Below are positions 20,570-31,600 of a stretch of 64,000 nt of DNA, one piece after another. A model generated the notes under the pieces. It searched no databases. It saw nothing but the letters and a program-made list of their open reading frames with translations, and was not told where the DNA came from. Each line of letters begins with the position of its first letter. The first letter of the stretch is position 1. This DNA is from Rutidosis leptorrhynchoides (taxonomy: Eukaryota; Streptophyta; Magnoliopsida; Asterales; Asteraceae), in assembly GCF_046630445.1 (NCBI RefSeq), contig NC_092337.1, positions 368,732,001-368,796,000 of the forward strand, read 5' to 3'. A program made the position numbers and the translations under genes.

Positions 20570-21082
20570 ATGGAACTCACAACTAGATCAAGTCCCTCTG
20601 ATTTCGATATGGAGTCCCACTCCAGCCCCAGAAGCAGTGTCACCAGAATGACTCAACCAATCATCCATCCCCAATTCATCTGATGGGTTTGTAGTCGACT
20701 TAACCAATGGAGACAAGAAGAAGGCGATCCTTTCCACCCACCAACCTGCACCCTCGGCGAAGAACCTGAAGCATTTACCGACGAACCTGTTCGCAACACT
20801 GTTTATACCCTATTTGCGAGAATTTTTAGTCTTGAGGCTACCATTAACGGAACTAGAGAAGATATCCAACATCCACCTCACACTAATAACCGGCCAGGGT
20901 TAGTAGAAGAAGTCAACGAACTTCGTGCTCGAGTAGTAGCTTTGGAAAATATGGTGCAAAACCTCCCAACTTCAGCAACATCACCGGTACCAACAGCACC
21001 ACCAACATCGACACCAGTACCACCAACAACCCAAGTTTCAACATTACATGCCTCAACATCTCATTCTGTACCTCGAGCATAA
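20570..21082 (+). pseudogene. LARD leader ORF, broken by one TGA
   Basis: From ATG at 20570 a 170-codon frame runs to TAA at 21080-21082 with a single interruption, TGA at codon 38 (20681-20683). Codon use looks protein-like on both sides. The N-terminus is Ser/Thr-rich; the middle has a heptad-like stretch (LVEEVNELRARVVALENMV, about residues 118-136) able to form a coiled coil; the C-terminus is Pro/Thr/Ser-rich. It occupies the same place after the PBS as the acidic ORF of the Tekay element but is not obviously related to it. It could be the remnant of an extra ORF or of a gag N-terminus. I do not recognise the family. Confidence 0.45.
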
Positions 21083-21352
21083 TCATCGTTCTATGTATCG
21101 TTCCATCTAATTTATCTTCGTTCTACATATCGTTCTACATCGATTGTCTTCGTTCGACATGGCAATTATGTAATTTCTAAAGTTTTAAAGATTATGTAAT
21201 CTAGTATTAACGATAAATCAAATGAGTTTAATATCTTATTGACTCATTAAATCCATGATTACATCTGAAGAAAATATATATGTAGATATGTTTTCATAAA
21301 GATTGTAATTAAAAATATCTCTCGTACAAACTGTTAATGGTGAAAATATTTT

Positions 21353-21371
21353 AACGGGTAGGTAATACCCG
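21353..21371 (+). promoter_or_regulatory. Internal hairpin resembling the pre-LTR motif
   Basis: AACGGGTAGGTAATACCCG: CGGGTA can pair with TACCCG. The left half equals the AACGGGTAGGTA found directly before the 3' LTR (23999-24010). The Tekay element has the same internal copy at 45931-45949. Confidence 0.5.
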
Positions 21372-21846
21372 AGGAATATTTAGATTTCACATTAATAAGT
21401 TACATTGTACATTCTTCGAATTTGATTCAACAGTCATATACTATCCTATTTACATTCACCGATATACGAAACTGTTCACCGTAGAATAACCATTTTCATT
21501 CAATTTCATATTTAGATTTTGTCCTATCAGAATCTAACAAGTGGCATAATGAAGAAAACATTGGACAAAATAAAATTTGTTAGAAACAAACAAATTAATT
21601 ATAAAGAATATTTTTAAGAATCCACGCTAACTGTTCCTAGCTAACTGGTTACATTTAATTTATTGCAATTTAATTATCGCAATTTATATTCTCGCAATTT
21701 TATTTATCGTCATTTAATTTCTGTTATTTACTTTTACGCACTTTAAATCGGGACACATGTACACAATACGTCGGATTAATTCTGAGACAATAAGTTGTAC
21801 ACGGGTCATGATACGTATTTATTAATTCGAATATTTGATACATCCT

Positions 21847-21995
21847 AACACAATAAGTATACAATACGTTTTGATAAATCCTAAGACAATACGTACACAA
21901 TACGTCTTAGTTAATTCTAAGACAATACGTCTACAATACATCTATGGGTTGATGCAAAGACAATACGTATACAATACGTCGTTGGGTAATTCTAA
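21847..21995. repeat. Short tandem array, period 36-38 bp
   Basis: Four units built on AAGACAATACGTNTACAATACGTC followed by an AT-rich spacer (starts near 21847, 21883, 21919, 21956). A more degenerate stretch with the same words lies at 21765-21846. Confidence 0.7.
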
Positions 21996-22530
21996 GATTA
22001 TATATATATAAACCAATTATTGGACTATCAACTAAGGACTGCCATTATTGGACAATTAAAATGAATTAAAATATTGATTATAACATATTAAACTAAACAT
22101 CTCTTCAAGTTTGCCACTTGATTTCATCTTAAACCTCATTCGTATCTTGACTATTACAATTTGCGTTCAAATCTTTCATGATTCTTAAAAACACCTTAAT
22201 CGAGAGGATGAACCAACCGTACTTCATTTACGGAAGAAAAGATTGATGTATATAATTATGCACCTGAAAAACTCTCGGAAACTGAGTAAACGTTTAACAC
22301 ATATCCGTACTAGCTCCTTTGGCGTTATTATTACCCAAAATAACTTTGCAATTCCTTTCCAAATTAGCCAATTTTGTCACAGCTCCAGCAAGTTGATTTC
22401 GACTTTTCATTCAAAACAACCTTATTATAACCTCGGAATATATACGTGCTTATTTATTGTTACCGGAGAACCTTTTATATTCCACCACATTACCATCAGC
22501 ATTTAATCATCTAAAACATAATTCTTCTGA

Positions 22531-22806
22531 AACCACCTCGGGTTGATAACCGAAGATTCAGATATGGTAGTATTAAATGCAGAGGAAACAGCAAAATCGC
22601 AGATGGTCTGAACGGCCAAGAGTTTGATGATGAAAAATGGAGTGTTAGGAACGTCGATAGAAAATTTGGAACTGAAAAACGGATTCAGCTAACCATGAAG
22701 GAGATCAAGGACAAATACAAGGACCAGACCCTATATTTAAAGAATTCAGGTAATTCTGGATCCGATGGAATCTTTAGAGAATATCTTGCTCCGAAGTCAT
22801 GTTAAA
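22531..22806 (+). pseudogene. Probable poly(A)-binding protein gene fragment
   Basis: A frame of about 90 codons without a stop ends in TAA at about 22804-22806. The translated words DGLNGQEFDD, then a Lys-rich stretch with KEIKDKYKDQTLYLKN and a downstream DGIFREYLAPKS match, in order and spacing, the end of RRM3 and start of RRM4 of plant cytoplasmic poly(A)-binding proteins as I know the family (LNGKKFDD, KYQGLNLYVKNL). There is no Met start, and only a small part of the host protein is present, so I take it as a captured and decayed fragment. The match is from memory of the family and needs a database search. Confidence 0.45.
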
Positions 22807-23407
22807 ATATTGAAGAAAATTTTTCTTCATCAACCTTCGAACTTAGAAATTCCTAAATATCATCATAAAATATCTTCGATATTTCTGAGGAAATTTTCAT
22901 AAATATTCTTGTCCGAAATTATCTACCTCTTCGTGTTTTCTGTATTCCATCATATTGGAAACTTCTGTAAAATCTAAGTATGAATTATGAATGAATTGTG
23001 GAGAAGTATTGGGAATTGAAGCATGGGTTAGTATAATATAATGACACTTGGCCAACGTGATTATATTACAGTAAGTCATGCTGAGTTTCTAATGAAATGT
23101 GATGATGGTTCACAGTAGATTATACCATCATCATGTGTCATGTTACATAACTCTTTCATTCTACATAACCTCCAAACATATCAAGAAGAATATATTCTTG
23201 ATAGTTCTATCTTCAGTAATTTTGATAAATTTGAAAATCAAATCGTGCTATCACGTTCCTTCCTGCTTAGAACATTATAATCATTCAAAATACTATATCT
23301 ACGAATTCTGGACCATTATTCGCTTGACTTGAAGTCAGAAAGAGAAAACAAAAGCATAGAGCTTCGAAATATAAGGGAGAATATAAAGCCCGATAACAAC
23401 ACATAAA
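22807..23407. other. LARD internal region, nothing recognised
   Basis: AT-rich sequence with only short frames on both strands. No motif, repeat or conserved block was recognised. Confidence 0.4.
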
Positions 23408-23704
23408 TTACAAACCGTGTATGTCAATGTTTATCGCAACATAAAGACACGGGAGAATTAAAAACACTATAACCCCAAAGGCGAAGTAGAAGAAAGTAGA
23501 TTCCTCTGGTGGAAGTTGGAAAAGGAGAATGAGTGTTGCGATAGTAAGGATGAGGACAAGGATCAGAACTAGATTAAGCATTTTCACAATCGTTTGAAAG
23601 TATGGATCGAGAAAGAAAGAATTGGAGTGGTGAAAATAATGGAACGAAAGAAGTTCATTTATAGAGAAGATACCAGACAAAGCAATCGAGACAGATAATC
23701 GCAT
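23408..23704 (-). CDS. Antisense hydrophobic ORF in the LARD, 98 codons
   Basis: This frame runs against the element. From about residue 41 it encodes a hydrophobic segment (LVLILVLILTIATLILLF), a short polar link (QLPPEEST), and a second hydrophobic segment (FFYFAFGVIVFLILPCLYVAI): a two-pass hairpin if translated. Starting at the second Met would give a compact 57-residue membrane peptide. There is no family match I recognise. AT-rich DNA easily yields hydrophobic frames, so coding is uncertain, but the clean double-span layout is notable. Confidence 0.3.
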   Translation of the reverse strand: MRLSVSIALSGIFSINELLSFHYFHHSNSFFLDPYFQTIVKMLNLVLILVLILTIATLILLFQLPPEESTFFYFAFGVIVFLILPCLYVAINIDIHGL

Positions 23705-23974
23705 TAAATTAAAGAGGATCCTAATTTTTCATAAATCCCGAAGAATCAAATCCTATAGATTTCCAAGATTTTCTTTTAAATCCCCTGAATTCCGAAAATC
23801 CACCATGATTACGTCAAAAGTTAAGACGAAACTTTTCACTCTTTTGTAATAGCTTCACTCGTACGTTTCACATGATCGAATCGTTTTATCTATATTAATC
23901 AATAATGATAAAACTATAATTATCAACTCATATTCGTCATGAAAATATTTTTATTAGCCATGACGACCTCAATC

Positions 23975-24010
23975 AAATTTCGGGACGAAATTTCTTTAAC
24001 GGGTAGGTAC
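23975..24010 (+). promoter_or_regulatory. LARD pre-LTR palindrome and PPT region
   Basis: AAATTTCGGGACGAAATTT (23975-23993) is a perfect 8-bp inverted repeat around GGA, followed by 17 nt ending AACGGGTAGGTAC and then the 3' LTR. Both Tekay elements have the same layout with the same 17-nt gap. Confidence 0.65.
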
Positions 24011-26179
24011 TGTCATGACCCGGAAATTTCTGACCAAATTTAAACTTAATCTTCGTATGATTTCGAGACGATAAGAAAAGTCTGTTAGGTTGAGTCTCAA
24101 AAAGTTTGAACTTATTATAGTTATAAGTTTCGAGGACGAAATTTTTTTTTAAAGGAAAGTAGATTTGTAACATCCTAAAAATTGTGTCAAAGTAATGGAT
24201 ATTTTAACTTAATAATGTACAAATTTAGGTAGATAATTCGTACATAGTGATGTATTTATTTTAAAGCTAGAATAGAAGTACAAGTCTTCTAAATGTAAAT
24301 ATGCAAATATTATGACCATATGTGATGGGTGTTGTACATGCTAATGGATTATTAAGGCAAATAATGTACAAATAATAGAGCATAGATTACAACAACTTAA
24401 AGCACACTCACTTTTAGAGTTATGTGAATCTTGAGCTGTATGAGTAATAATGAGGTTGATAAAAAAAAATATAGACACTTGTAATCACATTAAGCTAGTA
24501 TGTCACTACACCTAATTAATTTACTAGTTAGTGGGTATTGTGTTGTTCATTTTAAAAAATACGTGGCTAGTTATGGTAATCAAATATTAAGATGGCTATA
24601 TAATGTGCTAACTTGCACGTTTTTCTCTCTTTGTTTAGTTAATATATATTATTATTTAATTTGTGTATGGATGATGGCTAATAAGATATGTTGTATCTAA
24701 TTTTTCACCTTGATTATATTATAATCGAGAATACTGTGCGTGATTGAATTCAATCACGTTTCCTTTCATTTTCAGGAATCTACTTTATTATATATATATT
24801 AATATTATTAATTATTATTAGATTATATATTTTAACATATACATACACTCATGTCACAGGCATCTATCTATCTATATTTATCTTTCAAGTCTTCTTTTCC
24901 TCCATCTCTAAAACACCATCTATCTTCTCCTGCTTCTTGTTTCATGTGTGATACTAACACCCATTACTGTAACCCACCGAATCACCTTCGGTCTCTTAAA
25001 CTACTGCTCGACTTATTTGTTTTGATGTAACCCACGTTAAACCTCAACAACATATCATCATCACCTCACCATTTTTAAACAATCACCAACCAAGACCATC
25101 GTGAACCACTTATCACCACTTTGGTTTTCTATTTTTTTATCTCATCTACATCACAACCACACGACACCACCATCATACCATCGAGATCCTCGGCCATCAC
25201 CATTCGGCTTCATGTTTTTCTGTTTTGTCTACACCAACACAATCATCACTTACAAGCCAAACAACCACCGTAGACTGCTAAATTATTTCTGTTTTTGTTT
25301 CTATCGCAACAGAACCCAAACAACCATCTTCATCGTGAGTTCTCTTCTTTTCTTGTCTGTACGAGAATCCCCACATTCTTTAATGAAATCATCAACCACC
25401 ACTTTTTCTCTCTTTCTTCTTTGTTCCGGTCGATCAAAATCCATCACCTGCTACTTGCTTGTGTTTCCTGTTTCCTTTTCAAGATTCAACACCTTCATCA
25501 TCACCTTCAAACACCCATGAACCATTTGAAATCGTACTGCTGCTGCTGCTCTAAGGTTTCTGTTTCTGTTCGGAAGAGAAACAAAATCGAAGCTGCCATT
25601 TTCCTGTTTCTTTTCTATTTCTACAGCAAAAGATAAATTTTCATAATGATGTTTGATGTTAATGGAAGATGAGGTTATGATGATGAAATAATGATGTGGG
25701 AATAGTCGCATGGTTGCTACAACTTGCATCGTCCCTATTATATCTTTTAAAATCGAATCCTAAATCCAAATATTTAACATGGTTGGGCCGCACTCCACTA
25801 ATTTCTATTGGGCCATATTAGTTTATCTGAATTTTGTTGGGCCGTGACTTCTCAAACTGTTGGACTGAGATTATTTGTTTGGTTGGGCTCTTAATTTGAT
25901 TGAGTCAAAGTACTGCAGCTGTTTCTGTCACGAAGGCATCTTTATTTTTTTTCCCAGGCCACGATGATGATAGTAACATGTATTATGATGATTGTGAAAA
26001 ATGATAGTGATTAACGTGATTAAAATGATGATGATGAATGATCATGGCAAGGTCAATGATGATACAGTTATGATTCAAGATGATGAAGATGGTAGATAAC
26101 GAAAAATGATAAATAGGTTTCATTTTAAGAATATAGATAAAACGGTTAAATAAATATGAGTGCTAGTTAAACCAGGAAA

Positions 26180-26255
26180 AACATATTAGCTCAGTTGGTT
26201 TGGTGATGTTTCGGGTGAGTGAGAAGTCGTGGGTTCGAGCCCGGCCTTTGACAAA
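26180..26255 (+). other. tRNA-like segment, 3' LTR copy
   Basis: Same A and B boxes as at 18670, with single-base differences outside them (for example GAGCGAG to GAGTGAG). Both boxes are unchanged between the two LTRs. Confidence 0.7.
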
Positions 26256-26423
26256 ATAGTTTTCTTTTTAAGGTAGCATTATTACTATTAATATTATTAT
26301 TGTTAACTATTGTTATTATTATGATAACTATTATTATTACCAATATTAATAACATGGTTAATATTATCACTAATATGATTAATATTATTATCATTAGTGT
26401 TATTATTAGTATTATCATTAAAA

Positions 26424-26467
<44 letters not shown>

Positions 26468-26895
26468 GTATTAAGTATTATTATCAAAATTATTATCTTC
26501 ATTATCATTATTATTAAACTTATCATTTTTATTAAAAACTACTATTATTGTTATTAAAAGTATCATTTTTATTAAAATTTTCGTTTTATCTTTATTATTA
26601 TTAATAGTACTATTATTATCATTATTAGTATTAATATAAGTATTTTTATTATTATTATCAGTAGTAGAATCATTAATATTATTACCATTATTATTATTAT
26701 TATCATAAAAAGATACAACTTTTTATTTATAATTTTATATATTAATTTACTAAATAAGATACTAGTTGTGTAAACACATATAATATAACAAATTAAGTAT
26801 TTTTAATAATACTAATTAAATATTTACAAATTAAATATATAAGATATATAATTTAAGATATAATATATGAACTTATTTTATCACAATTATATGTG

Positions 26896-26898
<3 letters not shown>

Positions 26899-26967
<69 letters not shown>
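26899..26967. repeat. TA microsatellite expansion
   Basis: About 34 TA units present only in the 3' LTR of the LARD, so expanded after insertion. Confidence 0.9.
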
Positions 26968-26971
<4 letters not shown>

Positions 26972-29294
26972 ATAGGTTCGTGAATCCGGGGTCAACCCTA
27001 CACTTGTTAAATGACATCATATGTATTTTTACTACAAAATACAGTATGGTGAGTTTCATTTGCTCCCTTTTTAATTGCTTTTGCAATATATATTTTTGGG
27101 CTGAGAATACATGCGCTGCTTTTATAAATGTTTACGAAATAGACACAAGTACTTAAAATACATTCTACGTTGAGTTGTACCACTGGCATATTTCCCTGTA
27201 GCTTGGTAACTAATATTTACATGGGTATTGTAAACGCAAATCCTGTTGATAGATCTATCGGGCCTGACAACCCCAACCGGACTGGACGACCAGTATTCAA
27301 CGGTTGCACAGTACTTCGTTTCGGTGACTACTCTTGGTACAGTGTAGTGAGATTTCATAATAAATTGAATATGCGACGTTGATTAATAGTTAAGTACGGT
27401 TACCAAGTGCTCAACCACTTAGAATGCTTTACATACACTTGCGAGTGTATTATGTTTATGATTATGAAATCTTGTGGTCTATTGAAACTATTGATAACTA
27501 TAGTTACTATAAACCTATGAACTCACCAACCTTTTGGTTGACACTTTTAAGCATGTTTATTCTCAGGTACGAATTAAGTCTTCCGCTGTGCAATGGCTCA
27601 TATTAAAGATATTACTTGGAGTCATACATGGCATATTTAAGTCAACGCCTCGCAATGGGACCGAATGTTGATGACTTCGTCCAGGAGGATTAGGACGGGT
27701 CGTTTCACTGTTTTCCCTTGCCGACACTATTTCATATATATATATTGTTTTTCTATTCGATATATATGCATGTTGTGGAAAGAAGACATCACAACCATCA
27801 CCTAAACCACCCTGCTACTATACAAATTCCTATCATAGTTTCTGCTTTCGTTCGATAAACAACAACATCATCATCATCATCATCAATATACTAACCTCAC
27901 CACCATCGAAGATTACCAATCAGGAACCCACTATTGTCTCTTTTCGCAAAACCATCACATAAACCCATATGCTTCACTACTTCTGCTGTTTCATATATTT
28001 ATGTTCAATCAACATAATCGACCACACTTGAAACCATATCTCTCTCTTCCATATCTTTGTTTACAACTATCGCCAAATCTGAAACTGGTACCGTTCTCTT
28101 CTTATTTTTGTCTAGCTCAAACCACACCACACTCAATACAATCTTTTCAATCTTGATGCAAATACTTGAACTGATGCCATTCTTTTCTGTTTTAGTTCAC
28201 GAATCATCATTAGACCTACTATCATTCTCACTTGATTACACGTTCCTATGTCTGATTAAATAAAACACCATCATCAAACTGCAGCTGTGTTGTTTCTGTG
28301 CGTGTCAAACCAAAACACTTTTTCATGAACCTGCAATAGTGTGATTTCTACTTCGTATTTATCATCATCGTTATTTATTATTGCTGCTGTGATTCTTCCT
28401 TCAAACAAACCAAACACAGCTCACTATATTTTCTTCTTCTTTTTCTGTTTTGGATTCGAGAACACTCTTTGCTGCAGTTTAGACGACAGTAACAATGAAT
28501 GACGATGAAAAAGAAAAAACTACAAAATTATGACGTGTTCTAACAGCCACTACATATATATTTTTTTTTTGCCGACATTTGACAAATAAATCATACCCCA
28601 CTTACCAACTTTTATCTAGTGGATTATATGAGTGAATGGGAATACAATAAAGGAGCAGGTAATTTACTTAAACAATTGGTAAAGCAATAGACCCATTAAC
28701 TAACCCGTTCCTTTATTATATTACACGATATTCTTTTAATGGATCCCGGACGAGATGATTGACGATGTCTGTGATGATTCGAAAATATTGATGAATGATG
28801 ATGACTAAGTAACATGTACATTTTGATTAGGATGATGGTTAGGGTTAGGGTGTGATAGTGAGGAAGATAATGATATATGACATACGAATATGATGATGAA
28901 TATATCACGATTTTGATGATGATAGTAATACAATAACGATAATGATGATGGAGTGGTAAGAAGATGATGGAGACGATAAATATGATGATAATTCGAAATA
29001 GAGATGATGATGGTCACAATTTTGTTTACTGCTACGTTTAGGGTTTTTAAGAATTGTTGTTGCGGCCTCGTTGGTGAACTAGAATGGTGAGGGTTTCTAA
29101 CCACTGAATATGTATCGATTGAGTTGTAAATTGTTTTTGGTTATTGGGCTGCTTATTTCATTTTCCTATTTCGGGCCATCTTGATTCGGTTTTTATATGG
29201 GCCGAGTTAAATTCTTGGGCTCATTTTATAAATGAGTTTTGAGTTAAATAACGAGTTAAGGTTTAAAAAGATTTAAACACTTTACTAAATCAGA

Positions 29295-29370
29295 AAGGAA
29301 ATAGCAGAGGGATGGTAAAGGGTACGATTGTTAAACGAGAGGTCGGGGGTTCAAGTTCGGGCAAGGACAC
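29295..29370 (+). other. Diverged tRNA-like segment in LTR E
   Basis: TAGCAGAGGGATGG (29302-29315) and GGTTCAAGTTC (29348-29358) stand at tRNA A/B-box spacing (about 32 nt), at the same relative LTR position as in the LARD and again followed by a TTA tract. The B box differs from the LARD copy but still fits a Pol III B box reasonably well. Confidence 0.5.
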
Positions 29371-29403
29371 TTATTTTTTTTGGAGCACTTGAGGTAGTTT
29401 CAT

Positions 29404-29426
29404 ATTACTTATTATTATTATTTCTA

Positions 29427-29508
<82 letters not shown>

Positions 29509-29512
29509 CATA
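29404..29512. repeat. TTA microsatellite in LTR E
   Basis: About 33 near-perfect TTA units within a 450-bp TTA-rich zone, directly after the tRNA-like segment. Low-complexity frames here (poly-Leu, poly-Ile) are not genes. Confidence 0.9.
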
Positions 29513-30936
29513 AGTATTAGTATTATTATTAGTAATATTATTATCATTATAGTTATAAATATAAATATTAGTACTATTATTATTAGAAAAATCATTATTT
29601 TTATAATAATTATTATTACTATTATTATTATTATTATCATTTTTATCAAAATTTATATTATTATTAAAGTTATTATTATTATTATCATTAAAAGTATCAT
29701 TAAAATTATCATATTTATTAAAATATTGTATTAATAAAAATTATCATTCTTATTAAAATTAGCACTTTTATTAAAAATTATTATTATTAATATTATTATC
29801 ACTATTGGTAGTATCATTATTTTTACTATTATAAGTATTATCATTATTATTATATTATCATAACAAATAAACATTTCTATGAATATATATATCATAAGAT
29901 ATTAATATAATTATGTATGAAAACATTAATACATTTGTAGTATATAATATATAAAGATAAATATATTCAAATTAATAATTAATATAACTAAAAATTTAGT
30001 TGTTCGATTACAAGTATATGTGTTAATATATATACTTGATATAGGTTCGTGAATCTAAGGCCAACCCTGCATTGTGCAGTTCCATCGTATGCATATTTTT
30101 ACTACAAAATATCGTATAGTGAGTTTCATTTGCTCCCTTTTTAAATGCTTTTGCAATATATATTTTTGGGACTGAGAATACATGCGCTGTTTTTATAATT
30201 GTTTTACGAAATAGACACAAGTAATTAAAACTACATTATATGGTTGAATGATCGAATCCGAATATGCCCCTTTTGCTTGGTAGCCTAAGAATTAGTAAAC
30301 CAGTCTACTAATTGATGTGAATCCTAAAGATAGATCTATTGGGCCTAACAAACCCCATCCGTTGTAGCGGATGCTTTAGTACTTTGATGTTGTTTTATCA
30401 TGTCCGATGGATGTCCCGGAATGATAGGGGATATTCTTATATGCATCTTGTTAATGTCGGTTACCAGGTGTTCAATCCATATGAATGATTTTTGTCTCTA
30501 TGCATGGGACGTATATTTATGAGAAATGGAAATGAAAATCTTGTGGTCTATTAAAATGATGAAAATGATCGATTATGATAAATTAATGAACTCACCAACC
30601 TTTTAGTTGACAATTTAAAGCAACTTTATTCTCAGGTATGAAAGAAATCTTCCGCTGTGCATTTGCTCATTTTAGAGATATTACTTGGAGTCATTCATGA
30701 CATATTTCAGAAGATGTTGCATTCGAGTCGTTGAGTTCATCAAGATTATTATTAAGTCAGTGATAGTTTGATATATTATGAAATGGTATGCATGCCTGTC
30801 AACTTTCAATGTAATGAAAGTTTTTCTTTTAAAAACGAATGCAATGTTTGTAAAATGTATCATATAGAGGTCAAGTACCTCGCGATGTAATCAAATGTAA
30901 TGTATTCGTCCAGATGGATTAGGACGGGTCGTTATA

Positions 30937-31600
30937 CTTGTCCATTGGTAACCGTGATCTCTTCATCACTGTCTTCCTTCGTTACCATTGCTTCGTATAA
31001 CGGAAGTGGTTCCATACTGACTTTGAATATTGGGATTCTTCTTTGGTAGCATTCTTCTTTTATCATTTGGGAGCCTTTATTTGAGTTTGGGGATATCCCG
31101 CCTTTGGTTTGTATTTGACATATGTGTTCTTGTGATCCATTCTTATGTCATTTATCCTCGATAGGCGCGATATCTCCGTTAGCTTAGCTTCATTTATCTT
31201 GTCGAGGGGATACACTATCAAGCCCCCCAGTTTAATTTTACGAAGCTTTCTAACCAAGCTTTGTTGAATTAAACTCAATCTGCCACTTGATTACTTGATT
31301 TGACGCTTCTGATCCCAATAATTATTTACCCGAGTTTTATTTACCTTTTTGCCCCTACTGAAGTTTTTCCATCTAATTAGACTTAAAGGGTGAAACGGCA
31401 ATTGCCGGTACGGTTACCAAAGTAACTCTGTGACTGATGGGACAGTTTTCTGCTCGAGGGTAATAAAGAGTTAATCTTTGATTTTTCTCTTTTATTTTTT
31501 CCTTTCTTTTTTCTTTTGTTTCTCTTCATCATCCGATCATCTTCTTTAGTTCTCAAAAAGGTATTACTCCCACATTGTTATCTTTTTCTGTTATTTTGTT
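30937..31600. other. Unassigned sequence, possible minus-strand coding remnant
   Basis: Directly right of LTR E. Minus-strand translation of 30937-31090 is open and protein-like (IPIFKVSMEPLPLYEAMV then an acidic stretch), and 31063-31278 gives another open frame rich in charged residues, one frame off. This may be a remnant of the Tat element or of another polyprotein; I do not recognise it. A pyrimidine-rich run (31484-31535) precedes the antisense ORF and could be its 5' leader or, read on the minus strand, a polypurine tract of the Tat element. Confidence 0.3.

Larger units (their letters stand above)
21083..22530 (+). other. LARD internal non-coding region
   Basis: AT-rich with no convincing gene. 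It contains the AACGGGTAGGTAATACCCG hairpin (21353-21371), a tandem array around 21847-21995 and scattered short frames only. The frame at 22243-22506 lacks recognisable features. Confidence 0.45.
16507..27707 (+). mobile_element. LARD-like non-autonomous LTR retrotransposon
   Basis: A complete element: 5' LTR 16507-20156, internal 20157-24010, 3' LTR 24011-27707, flanked by the exact duplication CTGTT (16502-16506 and 27708-27712). The LTRs are unusually long (3.65 and 3.70 kb). The 3.85-kb internal region contains no gag domain, protease, RT, RNase H or integrase, the definition of a large retrotransposon derivative. It shares its PBS, post-PBS leader, internal CGGGTA hairpin and pre-LTR palindrome with the Tekay element at 40845, its probable helper. 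The LTRs differ at roughly 45 positions by hand count (about 1.2%), not counting microsatellite length. Confidence 0.9.
24011..27707 (+). repeat. LARD 3' LTR
   Basis: Same ends as the 5' copy. It includes the second copy of the tRNA-like segment (26180-26255; A box 26187-26198, B box 26232-26242) and a TA tract at about 26899-26967 that is only a few units long in the 5' LTR (19405-19414). Confidence 0.93.
27713..30936 (+). repeat. LTR E, right segment to its 3' end
   Basis: Continues 15642-16506 after the LARD. It contains the TATA-type block (about 30173), the conserved stem-loop block (about 30590) and the U5 hairpin GAGGT-CAAGT-ACCTC (30867-30881), 55 nt before the end. It ends GGGTCGTTATA, where the family end is TTACA, so the terminal CA has probably decayed to TA. 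No PBS follows, so this is a 3' or solo LTR. It has a tRNA-like segment of its own and a long TTA tract. Confidence 0.75.

Noticed and set aside
28839-28850. TTAGGGTTAGGG, telomere-like
   Set aside because: Only two units, inside LTR E, and the common plant telomere unit is TTTAGGG.
29328-29513. Poly-Leu and poly-Ile frames
   Set aside because: They are translations of a TTA microsatellite on both strands.
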